From Caprella mutica (Eukaryota > Arthropoda > Malacostraca > Amphipoda > Caprellidae), in assembly GCA_947561585.1 (NCBI GenBank), contig CANNZV010001589.1:1-64000 (forward strand): a stretch of 64,000 nucleotides of DNA, in the 5' to 3' direction. The position numbers and the translations under genes are program-made. The notes under the pieces were generated by a model that was not told where the DNA came from, ran no database searches, and saw only the letters and a program-made list of their open reading frames with translations. Within the stretch, counting starts at the first letter, position 1. Each line of letters opens with the position of its first letter. Shown in pieces: positions 23,963-33,396 of this stretch.

Positions 23963-25063
23963 CTAAAATCTCATACGATAACCAATTCCAACACCAACAT
24001 CAGGTCGACTGCTGTAACTGAAAAATATAAAAGTTAATTAGTTGGCTTAAGACATTTTTCTTAAATTTCGTTGTAAATCTCATTAAAATAATTGATAATC
24101 TCACTTGGTTCCCCTGCTTCTTCCTCTGTTCGAATTCATGGCAGCTCCGAGTCCAACGGAGTGTCTGTTGTTGCGACTCCTCCACACAACGCTACCAACG
24201 CCATCTTGAGAGTTATAGTGGAAGTTGTTTCTGTTGTTACCATTTATGCGAGTTTCGCTAAAACCGTGAAGCTGTAAATGTAAAAAATAAATTAAAAGTT
24301 TATGATTTAAAATGAATTAGAAACTCGTTTTCATACAAATGAAAATTTAAATATACCTCAATTGAGGAAAACTGTTACTCAAAACCAATTCTTTCACAAT
24401 GCCGTATTGGAGTGGAATAAACTACCTCTAAATCTGAGGAACATTAGTCAGTGTAGAGATTTCACAACTGAACTTAAAAAATTGATGTATGATAATGCTT
24501 AAATTTAATTGTATAGTATTCTTATGTAGGATTATCTTTTAATTTGCTGTATTGTTTTTAATAGAAATTCAACAATAAATAAACTGTCCAATAATACCAT
24601 ATTTTAGGGTAACTGGAAGGGCATCAGAATTTGTTTAGCAAATTATATTGTAACCGTTATAATATCTTTGTACAAATTTTTTCTGAATAAATTATTATTG
24701 TTATTATTATTATTATTGCTAACACATCTCACCCGTCCGACTGGCCTCCGGTTCCCATTTCTGTCACTGTGACTCAAAGACAGTTGCATCGCTCTGTCTC
24801 CAGCACCCCTTTTAACTCTCGATTTTGAAGACTCTTCACCCAACTGTTGGCGTAGAACTCATCAGGAAGAGCTCTGTTTGTTATCGCAAAAGGAACAGGA
24901 GCAAAAGTACTAGGGTCATCACCCATCATCGCATTGAATCTGTACGAACTATACTGAGAAGATCTAGCATTTCTTGTCCAAGGTGAACTGGATGGAGAGT
25001 TGGTACTGCTGCAATGGTCTGAACCAGAGAGATTGCTACCACGAACAATGCTGTCAGAGACAT
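23963..25063 (-). pseudogene. amp2: type II AMP pseudogene
   Basis: Exons (transcribed right to left) 25063-24733, 24271-24105 and 24017-23963 align with intact amp5. Exon 1 is 331 bp, not 333 bp: one base is missing near 24958 (GAGAAGATC where amp5 has GAGAAGGATC) and one near 24840 (TTCACCCAAC where amp5 has TTCACCCCAAC). The two deletions do not restore the frame, so the furin site and mature part are lost from the normal start. Exons 2 and 3 stay open and the splice sites are kept; the last exon 2 base gives Asn in place of Ser at the junction. A LINE piece fills intron 1. A short frame from an internal ATG (24843) would lack a signal peptide. Confidence 0.85.
24327..24716 (+). mobile_element. 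5'-truncated LINE 3' end in amp2 intron 1
   Basis: About 390 bp is absent from the matching amp5 intron. The plus strand encodes the C-terminus of a LINE ORF2 (about 24377-24502: QNQFFHNAVLEWNKLPLN.. to TAA). It is followed by a 3' UTR and a (TTA/ATT)n tail that abuts the TATTATTG motif near the intron's 5' splice site. A 5'-truncated copy with a microsatellite tail is typical of target-primed insertion. Orientation is antisense to amp2. Confidence 0.85.
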
Positions 25064-25134
25064 GGTGACTGATGGCTTCTTTTGAATTTTAAATAAATGT
25101 AAGGTAAACTTGACTCTTGGGATAAGAAGAACTT

Positions 25135-25225
25135 AATGATATTCTAGATTGAAAGCCCCCTTTATATAAGCAACGTTGTGGATGATTCGTGAGAATGTAT
25201 CAAAGTATGTATGTTGGGGTTTCCC
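25135..25225 (-). promoter_or_regulatory. amp2 promoter remnant with kappaB site
   Basis: On the minus strand GGGAAACCCC (25225-25216) is a good kappaB match. It is followed by TATATAAA (25168-25161) and an initiator-like TCATTAAG starting at 25139, 29 bp on. The arrangement is the same as at amp5 and unlike amp1, amp3, amp4 and amp7. Confidence 0.65.
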
Positions 25226-26610
25226 TCTACCTTTCTAGTTTAGATTTGAGTAGTTTGTTGATTGTATTTTTATTTCGTAACTCGTCAGACCAGCTGTTTA
25301 GTGAACATAAAAAAGTAAATTTGATTCATGGCTTGTCAGATATTTTCAGTAGCTCTAAATAAAGTTCAACCCCTATGGTCAAAGTCAATCCTATGTCTCA
25401 TATCTTATATTCTGTATTTTATTGTGAAAGAGTATAGATTGCCCGAATCTATACTCTTAATGTAAGGGCACATTGAGTTTTAATGAATCAATAAGTTATT
25501 TAGGTTTAAAAAAATAAGAACTTTTGTTTTGATTTTGATTTTTTTCCTTACTTGTGTAGCGTTTAACTATTTACTTATTGTATATCTATTTATAATTGAA
25601 TCATAATTATCATTTCATTGAACCGTTTCAATAATATATGTAATTTTGTGATATTTAAAATTGCAATGAAATTTTTCAAATATATAAAAAACACTGACTG
25701 GTAACTGCAATTACAGGTTTACTTTTCGTGTATTATTTACTCTCTGAGCAGAACTTATTTAGAAGACTACTTTTTTTAAGTATTGCTAAATGAATTTATC
25801 AGATTTCTTTTATTCTGATCTAATAATTTTCTGATAGAAGAATTAAGAGAAAAAACTAGAAAAACGAACCAAGATGTTAAAATTTGAGTATTGCATAACT
25901 TCACTCAATTACCCTCAAATGTGAGGGTAATTCCGATCTAGTGGGTATTTCCTCGTTATAATAACAAATAAACTTGAATTTCATAATATTTCATTACTCA
26001 ATATTGATTTTTATTCATAATTTGAGAAAGTATGGCCGTATTCATGAGAATTTGAAGATTAGAAAACGAATAGAAAATAATTAGCAGAGGTACCTATTAT
26101 ATTCTTTCAGTTATTCTGTAGTGAGAAAATACTAAAACTAGTTCCTTAAATCCAAAGATATGATAAGAGATTAAAGGAAAGAAAATATAAACCATTTATA
26201 ATACACATAGTGGCCGGAAAACTCAGTCCTGGAACTTTCTGTTCCGAGAAACTTACTTTCCGAACCCCCTTGCCAGGTCATTAAACCATCATGAAGTGTG
26301 CAGTACAACAAACTAACGGATACAACAAACTGCATAACGGCAATTTATGTTTAGAGTCTATTTATGATTCCGAGACCAAAAATTTCCGATGAATTCAGAT
26401 TCAGATGAATCGGGATCTTTTTAAGTTCAATAATTTATGAAAACATAATGACAAGTGGGATAACTTATAGTAACATATTATATCACTATGTCAAAAATGG
26501 AAGAAGAACTTACATAATTCATCTTTACTACCTATACAGTCATGTGCAGTTATTATGTAAGTAGGTATATTAACTTAATAGCGTTTGCAATAGAGTACTT
26601 CCCTCACAAT
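25226..26610. other. Divergent intergenic DNA between amp2 and amp3
   Basis: Head-to-head intergenic region, co-linear with 49230-50333 and in part with 55780-56180. No gene is seen. Near 26205-26360 is a piece (GTACAACAAACTAACGGATACAACAAAC) that recurs inverted at about 37390-37450, so it is transposon-derived. The amp2/amp5 block homology ends inside this piece (about 26327 against 50334). Confidence 0.6.
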
Positions 26611-26613
26611 CTA

Positions 26614-26713
26614 GGGAAACCCTCACTAGGTATACAGTGACCAAATCAAACTGTGTTATATCAGAGCATTGGTTGGACTATAAAAGAACCTAGCAGATGC
26701 CACAGTCATCAGT
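26614..26713 (+). promoter_or_regulatory. amp3 core promoter and kappaB-like site
   Basis: GGGAAACCCT lies at 26614-26623, TATAAAAG at 26679-26686 and TCAGT at 26709-26713, again 30 bp apart. The sequence around it is almost identical to the amp1 promoter, although amp3 encodes a type II mature peptide. Confidence 0.8.
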
Positions 26714-26809
26714 AAGCACTTGAATTCACTTGAGAAAACGTCTCAAACATTCTGCTAACCACCCTCTCACAGTTTGGTGATAACTCCTGGTAACCATACG
26801 CATTCCACC

Positions 26810-27532
26810 ATGTCTCTGGCAGCATTGTTCGTGGTAGCAATCTCTCTGGTTCAGACCATTGCAGCAGTACCAACTCTCCATCCAGTTCACCTTGGACAAG
26901 AAATGCTAGATCCTTCTCAGGATAGTTCGTACAGATTCAATGTGATGATGGGTGATGATCCTAGTACTTTTGCTCCTGTTCCTTTTGCGATAACAAACGG
27001 AGCTCTTCCTGATGAGTTCTACGCCAACAGTTGGGGTGAAGAGTCTTCAAAATCGAGAGTTAAAAGGGGTGCTGGAGACAAAGCGATGCAACTGTCTTTG
27101 AGTCACAGTGACAGAAATGGGAACCGGAGGCCAGTCGGTCGAGTGAGATAATAAACAATTATAGACAAGAATTTTTAATTCATTTTAAATCATAAAGTTT
27201 TAATTTATTTTTACATTTACAGCTTCACGGTTTTAGCGAAACTCGCATAAATGGTAACAACAGAAACAACTTCCATTATAACTCTCAAGATGGCGTTGGT
27301 AGTGTTGTGTGGAGGAGTCGCAACAACAGACACTCCGTTGGAGTCGGAGCTGCCATGAATTCGAACAGAGGAAGAAGCAGGGGAACCAGGTGAGATTATC
27401 AATTATTTTAATGAGATTTACAACGAAATTTAAGAAAAATGTCATAAGTCAACTAATTAACTTTTTATATTTTTCAGTTACAGCAGTCGACCTGATGTTG
27501 GAGTTGGAATTGGTTATCGTATGAGATTTTAG
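26810..27532 (+). CDS. amp3: type II attacin/diptericin-like AMP precursor
   Basis: Exons 26810-27142, 27223-27389 and 27478-27532; introns of 80 and 88 bp. The product is 184 aa. Signal and propeptide match amp1 almost base for base, including RVKR at 83-86. After that the protein becomes type II: GAGDKAMQLSLSHSD, then LHGFSETRINGNNRNNFHYN, the shared core WRSRNNRHSVGVGAA, then NSNRGRSRGTS and YSSRPDVGVGIGYRMRF. Expected to be secreted, furin-processed and antibacterial. The gene looks like a fusion of an amp1-type promoter and pro-region with an amp5-type mature region. Its AATAAA (27619-27624) is directly followed by a transposon (27625). Confidence 0.88.
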
Positions 27533-27624
27533 ACGAACAGAAATAATATCTTAGGTTGAAATTTACACATGTAATATAATTAATTTACTTTAGTTTGTAT
27601 TTCGATATTTGAGATGAAAATAAA

Positions 27625-28706
27625 TTACAAACTATCAAAGCTAGAAATTTTCTAAAAACACTTTTTTATTCGTTGACTTTTTTGCATCTATCTTGATAAT
27701 CAATTAAGAGTTACAATAAAAATTGAACATCCTGCAGCGAATTAAAAAAACGGTACCTAAAAATAGCTTGCGCGAGCACGAAATACGCAAAAAAATTCAT
27801 AATAGGAATAATTTGTTTCATATGATAGTAGTAAAAATTTAATCCTAGAATATTTCGTGATTCGTTATTGACTCTTTCATTCATGGAAATACATCTTCAT
27901 CACCAATCACGATATCTTTAACAAAATATGTATTTTTTTGCAGAAACCATTTTGCAAAATTTAGACGGTGCGGTAAATCAGTTCTAAGAGTTCGAGCCTT
28001 ACATGCATCTCAAAAGGATAATATCTAAAATCGTGATTAACAATTTGGTTAAATATGCTTTGATTGATATCTAATTCTTACCATCTGATGTATATTTTTG
28101 TAGTATCAATAAGCTGTTCATGAAAAAGATTAATGTTTTTCATATATTCATTCTTTTCTCATGCGACATGATCATTTTTTGTTAAATTTAAAGCGGTTTC
28201 TTCAGTTTTGAACATATTTCCATTTGTCAATGTGGTTTTACAGTTGGTGGAAATCTTTCCAGAAAGCGTTGTTCTAAATGAAGTTGAACCTGCGTAAAAC
28301 TTACAGTGTTTAAAAAAATTATAACAACAAAAACTCTGTTCCTTTGAAAGCTGCATATTGAGTGTTTCGAATAGGAGATAAAAATTAATGGCGAGATGAT
28401 TTTATAAAGATATCAGTTTTACCTTCAAAAAACAACTTTCAAATGGTAATTAATTGTTTTATTTTCTCTTATTTGTTACAAAATATAGTAGAATTCAATG
28501 TTTTACATCCATATAAAATGAAGTATACCTCTTTATGATTTTTTCATATATTTTGTGTTCGCGCAAGCCATTTTTATGTACCTTTTTTTAATTCGCTGCA
28601 GAATGTTTAATTTTTGTCGTAACTCTTAACAGATTATAAAGCTAGATGCACAAAAATTAAACAACTAAATTTTTTTTAGATAATTTCTAGGTTTGATAGT
28701 TTGTAA
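27625..28706. mobile_element. Non-autonomous DNA transposon with long inverted ends
   Basis: Imperfect terminal inverted repeats of about 150-170 bp start TTACAAACTATCAAA and end TTTGATAGTTTGTAA. They include a CTGCAGCGAATTAAAAAAA block (about 27732) mirrored near 28588. AAATAAA-type sequence flanks both sides, suggesting a 7-8 bp target duplication. The amp7 copy lacks the insert (about 60000-60015, GGAAATAAACTAAATTC). No transposase. The superfamily is not assigned. Confidence 0.78.
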
Positions 28707-29636
28707 AATAAACTAGTTTGAAAATGGGTTTCCTTTTTTTGCGTCACCCTGTATAGAGTTCAGAATGAAAATTATGCGAGCAATAAATGACCAGTAAATT
28801 TGTGATTAGAAACATTTACTTAAAAATGAATACCAAAAAAAAATGAACAGAGGTTGAAATAATAATTTATAAAGAGCACTTGTTCACAAGATTTCCCAAT
28901 TACCTACTTTATGAAAAAATTTAACAGGTATCATAAATGATTGTTAAACACTATCCGTAATCTTTACGTACTTTGAAAAGATGGCGTATGATAAATATTT
29001 ATTCATTTGTGATATCTTTAAATGAGGCATTCACATTTCAAAAGATGGCGTCAACCTCATCTCTTTAAAACTTCTTTATTAATGAAATATGGTTTCCTAA
29101 TTAAGAATTATCTGTACTCTGGTGTTTTGCTAATATTGAAAAAATGGCTTTTTCTTTCTCCAAACAAAAATAGTGATACCTTAAATGTATTTCATTGTGA
29201 GTAAAATCAAACATTTTTTGAAATATATTGTAATAGTATCGGCGAGACTAAATATGTAGTACGATTTTCTGTTCATCTAAATAATGATCATTGAAGAAAA
29301 GACAATTCTATTGATTTAAAAATGAACAATCTAGTAATAAATGGATAAATTGTTTTATTATTCTCATAAACGAGTAATACACATAGTTAACATTCTAAAT
29401 GTACCATTTAGTAGGCAATATAGTAAGCATAGCTAGATTTTGTTAATGATTATGACCCATCAATCGGATGATTGATTAAAATTTATAGAAACGTCTATAT
29501 ACTATGTATATGTAACAATTAATATCTAAAGAGAAGACCGAAAACTCATTATTTGTGTATAAAAATCAAATTAGAACAATAAAAAAAAAGAGTGCACAAT
29601 CTCCTTCCTTAGTATCAGGTTAGTGAAATGCTCAAT
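28707..29636. other. Intergenic mosaic downstream of amp3
   Basis: The part 28740-29050 resembles 60110-60450 downstream of amp7, including two AAGATGGCGT motifs. The part 29440-29636 switches to sequence of the discoidin unit (compare 8880-9040). No gene is seen; frames such as 29022-29204 are not supported by homology within the window. Confidence 0.6.
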
Positions 29637-32600
29637 TGTTGCGCAGAGTATTAAAAACTTGTGGCACAAAGAGTATTAAAAACTTGTGGCACAAAGAGTA
29701 TTGAAAACTTGTGGCACAAAGAGTATTGAAAACTTGTGGCACAAAGAGTATTGAAAACTTGTGGCACAAAGAGTATTAAAAACTTGTGGCACAAAGAGTA
29801 TTAAAAACTTGTTGCGCAGAGTATTAAAAACTTGTGGCACAAAGAGTATTAAAAACTTGTGGCACAAAGAGTATTGAAAACTTGTGGCACAAAGAGTATT
29901 GAAAACTTGTGGCACAAAGAGTATTGAAAACTTGTGGCACAAAGAGTATTGAAAACTTGTGGCACAAAGAGTATTGAAAACTTGTGGCACAAAGAGTATT
30001 AAAAACTTGTTGCACAAAGAGTATTAAAAACTTGTTGCGCAGAGTATTAAAAACTTGTGGCACGAAGAGTATTGAAAACTTGTGGCACAAAGAGTATTAA
30101 AAACTTGTTGCACAAAGAGTATTAAAAACTTGTTGCGCAGAGTATTAAAAACTTGTGGCACAAAGAGTATTGAAAACTTGTGGCACAAAGAGTATTGAAA
30201 ACTTGTGGCACAAAGAGTATTAAAAACTTGTTGCACAAAGAGTATTAAAAACTTGTTGCGCAGAGTATTAAAAACTTGTGGCACAAAGAGTATTGAAAAC
30301 TTGTGGCACAAAGAGTATTAAAAACTTGTTGCACAAAGAGTATTAAAAACTTGTTGCGCAGAGTATTAAAAACTTGTGGCACAAAGAGTATTGAAAACTT
30401 GTGGCACAAAGAGTATAGAAAACTTGTGGCACAAAGAGTATTGAAAACTTGTGGCACAAAGAGTATTGAAAACTTGTGGCACAAAGAGTATTGAAAACTT
30501 GTTGCACAAAGAGTATTAAAAACTTGTGGCACAAAGAGTATTAAAAACTTGTGGCACAAAGAGTATTGAAAACTTGTGGCACAAAGAGTATTGAAAACTT
30601 GTGGCACAAAGAGTATTGAAAACTTGTTGCACAAAGAGTATTAAAAACTTGTGGCACACAGAGTATTGAAAACTTGTGGCACAAAGAGTATTAAAAACTT
30701 GTTGCGCAGAGTATTAAAAACTTGTGGCACAAAGAGTATTAAAAACTTGTGGCACAAAGAGTATTGAAAACTTGTTGCGCAGAGAATTAAAAACTTGTGG
30801 CACAAAGAGTATTAAAAACTTGTGGCACAAAGAGTATTGAAAACTTGTGGCACAAAGAGTATTGAAAACTTGTGGCACAAAGAGTATTGAAAACTTGTTG
30901 CACAAAGAGTATTGAAAACTTGTTGCGCAGAGTATTAAAAACTTGTGGCACAAAGAGTATTGAAAACTTGTGGCACAAAGAGTATTGAAAACTCGTGGCA
31001 GAAAGAGTATTGAAAACTTGTGGCACAAAGAGTATTGAAAACTTGTTGCGCAGAGTATTAAAAACTTGTGGCACAAAGAGTATTGAAAACTTGTGGCACA
31101 AAGAGTATTAAAAACTTGTGGCACAAAGAGTATTGAAAACTTGTGACACAAAGAGTATTGAAAACTTGTTGCGCAGAGTATTAAAAACTTGTGGCACAAA
31201 GAGTATTAAAAACTTGTGGCACAAAGAGTATTGAAAACTTGTGACACAAAGAGTATTGAAAACTTGTTGCGCAGAGTATTAAAAACTTGTGGCACAAAGA
31301 GTATTAAAAACTTGTTGCGCAGAGTATTAAAAACTTGTGGCACAAAGAGTATTGAAAACTTGTTGCGCAGAGTATTAAAAACTTGTGGCACAAAGAGTAT
31401 TGAAAACTTGTGGCACAAAGAGTATTAAAAACTTTTGGCACAAAGAGTATTGAAAACTTGTTGCGCAGAGTATTAAAAACTTGTGGCACAAAGAGTATTA
31501 AAAACTTGTGGCACAAAGAGTATTGAAAACTTGTGGCACAAAGAGTATTGAAAACTTGTGGCACAAAGAGTATTGAAAACTTGTTGCACAAAGAGTATTG
31601 AAAACTTGTTGCGCAGAGTATTAAAAACTTGTGGCACAAAGAGTATTGAAAACTTGTGGCACAAAGAGTATTGAAAACTCGTGGCAGAAAGAGTATTGAA
31701 AACTTGTGGCACAAAGAGTATTGAAAACTTGTTGCGCAGAGTATTAAAAACTTGTGGCACAAAGAGTATTGAAAACTTGTGGCACAAAGAGTATTAAAAA
31801 CTTGTGGCACAAAGAGTATTGAAAACTTGTGGCACAAAGAGTATTGAAAACTTGTTGCGCAGAGTATTAAAAACTTGTGGCACAAAGAGTATTTAAAACT
31901 TATGGCACAAAGAGTATTGAAAACTTGTGGCACAAAGAGTATTGAAAACTTGTTGCGCAGAGTATTAAAAACTTGTGGCACAAAGAGTATTAAAAACTTG
32001 TTGCGCAGAGTATTAAAAACTTGTGGCACAAAGAGTATTGAAAACTTGTTGCGCAGAGTATTAAAAACTTGTGGCACAAAGAGTATTAAAAACTTGTTGC
32101 GCAGAGTATTAAAAACTTGTGGCACAAAGAGTATTAAAAACTTGTGGCACAAAGAGTATTGAAAACTTGTTGCGCAGAGTATTAAAAACTTGTGGCACAA
32201 AAAGTATTAAAAACTTGTGGCACAAAGAGTATTGAAAACTTGTGGCACAAAGAGTATTGAAAACTTGTGGCACAAAGAGTATTGGAAACTTGTTGCACAA
32301 AGAGTATTGAAAACTTGTTGCGCAGAGTATTAAAAACTTGTGGCACAAAGAGTATTAAAAACTTGTGACACAAAAAGTATAGAAAACTTGTGGCACAAAG
32401 AGTATTGAAAACTCGTGGCAGAAAGAGTATTGAAAACTTGTGGCACAAAGAGTATTGAAAACTTGTTGCGCAGAGTATTAAAAACTTGTGACACAAAGAG
32501 TATTGAAAACTTGTGGCACAAAGAGTATCAAAAACTTGTGGCAAAAAGAGTATTGAAAACTTGTGGCACAAAGAGTATTGAAAACTTGTTGCGCAGAGTA

Positions 32601-32818
32601 TTAAAAACTTGTGGCACAAAGAGTATTAAAAACTTGTTGCGCAGAGTATTAAAAACTTGTGGCACAAAGAGTATTGAAAACTTGTGGCACAAAGAGTATT
32701 GAAAACTTGTTGCGCAGAGTATTAAAAACTTGTGGCACAAAGAGTATTGAAAACTTGTGGCACAAAGAGTTTTGAAAACTTGTGGCACAAAGAGTATTAA
32801 AAACTTGTGGCACACAGA
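29637..32818. repeat. 25-bp satellite array
   Basis: About 130 tandem copies of a 25-bp unit (GTGGCACAAAGAGTATTGAA + AACTT) with a 23-bp variant containing TTGCGCAGAG and a common TTGCACAAAG form. Rare marker variants (ACTCGTGGCAGAAAG) at 30991, 31677 and 32411 show higher-order copying. Because 25 is not a multiple of 3, long frames (e.g. MCHKFSILFVPQVFNTL) run through all three phases; these are array artefacts, not proteins. Confidence 0.97.
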
Positions 32819-32827
32819 TGTACTTCA

Positions 32828-32874
32828 AGAGAAAAGAGTCACTGTGATGATTCATCACAGTGACTCTTTTCTCT
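32828..32874. repeat. Perfect 23-bp inverted repeat at satellite junction
   Basis: Arms 32828-32850 and 32852-32874 are exact reverse complements separated by one T. The left arm is a piece of the 32-bp satellite in reverse; the right arm is the start of array 3 in the usual direction. It marks an inversion or fold-back event where the 25-bp and 32-bp satellites meet. Confidence 0.95.
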
Positions 32875-33396
32875 GATAGTGCATCATCACAGTGACTCTT
32901 TTCTCTGATAGTACATCATCACAGTGACTCTTTTCTCTGATAGTACATCATCACAGTGACTCTTTTCTCTGATAGTACATCATCACAGTGACTCTTTTCT
33001 CTGATAGTACATCATCACAGTGACTCTTTTCTCTGATAGTACATCATCACAGTGACTCTTTTCTCTGATAGTACATCATCACAGTGACTCTTTTCTCTGA
33101 TAGTACATCATCACAGTGACTCTTTTCTCTGACAGTACATCATCACAGTGACTCTTTTCTCTGATAGTACATCATCACAGTGACTCTTTTCTCTGATAGT
33201 ACATCATCACAGTGACTCTTTTCTCTGATAGTACATCATCACAGTGACTCTTTTCTCTGATAGTACACCATCGCAGTGACTCTTTTCTCTGATAGTACAT
33301 CATCACAGTGACTCTTTTCTCTGATAGTACATCATCACAGTGACTCTTTTCTCCGATATTACATCATCACAGTGACTCTTTTCTCCGATAGTACAT
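32852..33396. repeat. 32-bp satellite array 3
   Basis: 17 monomers, more uniform than arrays 1 and 2; nearly all are the CATCACAGTGACTCTTTTCTCTGATAG form. It ends at the same GTACATACTAAATTTTA edge as array 1, followed by discoidin unit 3. Confidence 0.97.

Noticed and set aside
29676..32858. Many long frames with MCHKFSILFVPQVFNTL-type or MAQRVLKTCGTKSIENL-type repeats, up to 298 aa.
   Set aside because: They are translations of the 25-bp satellite on both strands. Three units give 75 bp, so stop-free phases persist by chance; there is no start context or independent conservation.
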